Shown here one piece after another: positions 60,540-64,000 of a stretch of DNA of 64,000 nucleotides; positions within the stretch are counted from its first letter, which is position 1; every line of letters starts with the position of its first letter. Source of the DNA: Microlunatus endophyticus (GTDB taxonomy: Bacteria > Actinomycetota > Actinomycetes > Propionibacteriales > Propionibacteriaceae); contig NZ_BMMZ01000002.1 in the NCBI RefSeq assembly GCF_014646195.1, positions 372,001-436,000 of the forward strand, read 5' to 3'. Both the position numbers and the translations under genes were made by a program. A model generated the notes under the pieces. The model saw only the letters and a program-made list of their open reading frames with translations. It was not told the DNA's origin and made no database searches.

Positions 60540-63041
60540 ATGACGCCCGCCGCGGAGCAGTCCCAGACCGTCTCGGTCAGCGGCCGCCTGCTCAAGATCA
60601 GCAACCTGGACAAGGTGCTGTATCCGCAGACCGGGACCACCAAGGGCGAGGTCATCGCCTATTACTCGGCCATCGCCCCGTACATGGTGCCGCACCTTTC
60701 CGGCCGGCCGGTGACCCGCAAGCGCTGGGTGCACGGTGTGGGCACCGAGTCCGACCCGGGGTCGGTTTTCTTCCAGAAGAACCTGCCACCGGCCGGGGTG
60801 CCGGACTGGGTGCCGCGCCGCCAGATCGAGCACCGCGGCGGCACCAACGACTACCCCGTTGTCGAGGAGCCGGCCACGCTGGTCTGGCTCGCCCAGCTGG
60901 CCGCACTGGAGATCCACGTGCCGCAGTGGCGTTTCGACAGCGACGGCACCCCGCTGAATCCGGACCGGCTGGTTCTCGATCTTGATCCCGGGCCGGGCGT
61001 GGGGCTGCCGGAATGCTCCCAGGTCGCGCTCTGGGCGCGGGAGATCCTGGAGGACATCGGGCTTGAGCTGTTCCCCGTCACCAGCGGTAGCAAGGGCATT
61101 CACCTGTACGCCCATCTCGACGGCAGCTACACCTCGGCCGACGCGTCCAAGATCGCCAAAGAGCTCGCCGAGACATTGCAGCGAGAACATCCCGACCTGG
61201 TGGTCGCCGAGATGGCCAAGGCGCAGCGCACCGGCAAGGTGTTCATCGACTGGAGCCAGAACAATGGCAACAAGACGACCATCTCGCCGTACTCCTTGCG
61301 GGGTCGGATGCGTCCGATGGTCGCCGTGCCGCGCACCTGGGACGAACTCGACGAGGATCTCGAGCATCTCGACCTCGACCAGGCGCTCCGGCGGGTCGAG
61401 GACTTCGGCGATCTGCTATGGCCGCTCGCACCGGGCGGCCCGTCCAGCCCCGCGGCCCCCGATCGACTCAGCAGATACCGCAGCATGCGCGATCCCCAGA
61501 AGACTCCGGAGCCGGTGCCGACCACCCCTCCCACCCCACGCAGCGACGGAGCGCCGACTTTCGTGATCCAGGAGCATCACGCCCGTCGGCTGCATTACGA
61601 CTTTCGACTCGAACACGACGGAGTGCTGGTCAGCTGGGCGGTGCCCAAGGGCGTACCAGTCGACACCAGGACCAATCACCTGGCCGTCCAGACCGAAGAT
61701 CATCCGATCGAGTACGGCTCGTTCTCTGGGGTCATCCCGCATGCCGAGTACGGCGGCGGCGAAGTGATCATCTTCGACTCCGGGACGTACGAACTGGAGA
61801 AGTGGCGCGACGGCCGCGAGGTGATCGCGATCTTGAACGGCACCAAACCCGGCGGTGTCGGCTCCGGATGCAAGATCGCGCTGATCCATACCGGTGGTCG
61901 CGGCGGCCAGCCGGAGAACCACTGGCTGATGCACCTGATGGCCGGCAGTCCCGCCGAGCCGAAACCGGCAACCGACGAGGAGTTGCGGGCGCTGCACGAG
62001 CAGGCTGAACGCGACGAGTCGATGGTCTGGCATTCAGATCGTAAGGATGATCAGATTGCGCAGGAACCTGACTTTCCGCCGGAGATCAAGCCGATGCTGG
62101 CCAGCACGACGGACAGCATCGACTTCACCGATCCCGCCGAGTGGGCGTACGAGATGAAGTGGGACGGAGTACGCGCGATCTGTTACCTGGCCGCCGGCCG
62201 TGCCAAGATCATGAGCCGCCGGGGCCTGGACGTCACGGCAAACTATCCGGAGATCGCCGACGCCCTACCCGGGATCGATGTGCAGGACGCGATCCTGGAT
62301 GGCGAGATCGTCGCCCTGGATGAGAACGGCCGGCCGAGTTTCTCCCGACTGCAGAACCGCATCAATCTCAGCAGCCCGGCCGATGTGGCCCGCGCCCGCC
62401 GCCAGACCGCGGTCCAGCTCGTCGTCTTCGATGTCCCGTATCTGAACGGGAAATCACTGGTGAAGCACAGCTACGACGACCGTCGGGCCGAGCTGGAGAA
62501 GTTGATCACCGGCGGCAGGATCCAGCTGCCGCCCAGCTTCGAGGGTGACCTCGAAGCGGCCGAGATCGCCAGCAAAAGCCTCGGCATGGAAGGGCTGGTC
62601 GCCAAGCGCCGCGGTTCCACCTACCAACCGGGCAGCCGGGCCCGCACCTGGATCAAGATCAAGAACTTCCGCACCCAGGAGGTGGTCATCGGCGCCTGGC
62701 GTCCGGGCAACGGGCGCCGCGCCACCACCGTCGGATCGGTCCTGGTGGGCATTCCGATCGACGGTGATCATCATCGGCTCCGCTACATCGGCCGGGTCGG
62801 CAGCGGCTTCTCCGACGCCGAACTGGAACGCATCACCGAACTCTTCGCCAGCATGGAGCAGCCCGAGCCGACCCTGGTAGACGTCCCCCGGCTGGATGCC
62901 CGGGACGCCCATTGGATCGAGCCCGAGCTGGTCGGCGAGGTCACTTATGCCGAGTGGACCGATGACGGCCGGATGCGGTTCCCGGTCTGGCGCGGTTTCC
63001 GGCCCGACAAGTCGCCCGAAGATGTCGTGGTCGAGGACTGA
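60540..63041 (+). CDS. ligD: DNA ligase D, POL-PE-LIG type
   Basis: 833 residues; repairs double-strand breaks by Ku-dependent end joining. The polymerase/primase domain (about 1-310) has LVLDLDPGPG with the metal aspartates and SGSKGIHLY; the 3'-phosphoesterase domain (about 345-495) has HHARRLHYDFRLEHDG and HAEYGGGEV; the ligase domain (about 530-833) has the lysine nucleophile in YEMKWDGVRA and WIKIKN. The order is that of mycobacterial LigD. ATG 60540. A ku gene is not in the window. Confidence 0.97.
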   Translation: MTPAAEQSQTVSVSGRLLKISNLDKVLYPQTGTTKGEVIAYYSAIAPYMVPHLSGRPVTRKRWVHGVGTESDPGSVFFQKNLPPAGVPDWVPRRQIEHRGGTNDYPVVEEPATLVWLAQLAALEIHVPQWRFDSDGTPLNPDRLVLDLDPGPGVGLPECSQVALWAREILEDIGLELFPVTSGSKGIHLYAHLDGSYTSADASKIAKELAETLQREHPDLVVAEMAKAQRTGKVFIDWSQNNGNKTTISPYSLRGRMRPMVAVPRTWDELDEDLEHLDLDQALRRVEDFGDLLWPLAPGGPSSPAAPDRLSRYRSMRDPQKTPEPVPTTPPTPRSDGAPTFVIQEHHARRLHYDFRLEHDGVLVSWAVPKGVPVDTRTNHLAVQTEDHPIEYGSFSGVIPHAEYGGGEVIIFDSGTYELEKWRDGREVIAILNGTKPGGVGSGCKIALIHTGGRGGQPENHWLMHLMAGSPAEPKPATDEELRALHEQAERDESMVWHSDRKDDQIAQEPDFPPEIKPMLASTTDSIDFTDPAEWAYEMKWDGVRAICYLAAGRAKIMSRRGLDVTANYPEIADALPGIDVQDAILDGEIVALDENGRPSFSRLQNRINLSSPADVARARRQTAVQLVVFDVPYLNGKSLVKHSYDDRRAELEKLITGGRIQLPPSFEGDLEAAEIASKSLGMEGLVAKRRGSTYQPGSRARTWIKIKNFRTQEVVIGAWRPGNGRRATTVGSVLVGIPIDGDHHRLRYIGRVGSGFSDAELERITELFASMEQPEPTLVDVPRLDARDAHWIEPELVGEVTYAEWTDDGRMRFPVWRGFRPDKSPEDVVVED

Positions 63042-63045
63042 TCAT

Positions 63046-63070
63046 GGCTCAGATGAGAACGAACTGAGCC
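63046..63070 (+). terminator. Weak hairpin after ligD
   Basis: Arms GGCTCAG and CTGAGCC around an 11-base loop, starting four bases after the ligD stop. No T tract follows, so termination is uncertain. Confidence 0.5.
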
Positions 63071-63120
63071 GGGCGGCCGCAAGGGGTCACAACGCCACCG
63101 CGTACCGGCAGACTGCGACC

Positions 63121-64000
<880 letters not shown>

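Overview
The window is high-GC DNA (about two thirds G+C by eye) from an actinobacterium, most likely a Propionibacteriales genome of the Microlunatus type. The support is a Pup-proteasome locus, a POL-PE-LIG LigD, a PriA-like HisA, a DUF222/13E12 HNH protein, a YebC gene with actinobacterial neighbours, and frequent GTG/TTG starts with ATGA overlaps. The genus is inference; no rRNA is present. No insertion sequence, transposase, prophage gene or CRISPR array was seen.

Layout. 0-7.5 kb: end of an MFS exporter with a coiled-coil tail, a strong terminator, a domain-permuted lipoate ligase, then larE-larB-larC (nickel-pincer cofactor synthesis) translationally coupled to an aldo/keto reductase and a thioesterase, and a nucleoside hydrolase. 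7.5-15.7 kb: small accessory genes (lipoprotein hydrolase, ABC-F ATPase, luciferase-like oxidoreductase, GNATs, a cluster of an HD-like protein with two P-loop kinases, DinB-like protein, and a small protein behind a LexA-like site). 15.7-23.8 kb: a catabolic island (cyclase/MFS/SDR operon, formamidase, sulfatase, MHS transporter, IclR regulator with a clear operator). 23.9-30.7 kb: aldo/keto reductase, a TetR/MFS pair with a perfect operator, then a threonine aldolase-like/DJ-1/MarR/serpin operon and a TPR-like gene.

31.1-40.8 kb is mostly housekeeping: tRNA-Pro(GGG), der, plsC, cmk, an inserted SDR, tyrA, prcA, prcB, pup, dop, a DUF3054 gene and yebC. 40.9-46.6 kb is a tightly coupled four-gene operon: hisA/priA, a fatty acyl-CoA reductase-HAD fusion, a LarA-like protein that lacks the cofactor lysine, and a PlsC acyltransferase. 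46.6-56.2 kb is accessory DNA separating hisA from hisD-hisC-hisB-hisH (56.2-59.9 kb). The window closes with a YbaK deacylase, ligD and the start of a GH63-like glycosidase.

The two most interesting observations are linked. larB, larC and larE are present, but the only LarA-family protein in the window sits 35 kb away in a lipid-like operon and has lost the lysine that anchors the nickel-pincer cofactor. That LarA-like/acyl-reductase/acyltransferase operon is the best candidate here for an undescribed system. Other leads are a LexA-like box before an uncharacterised 137-residue protein, an HD-like protein lacking its HD aspartate beside two P-loop kinases, a cytoplasmic serpin in a MarR operon, several well-formed operators, and an octamer (CAAGATCA/TGATCTTG) recurring about 25 times.
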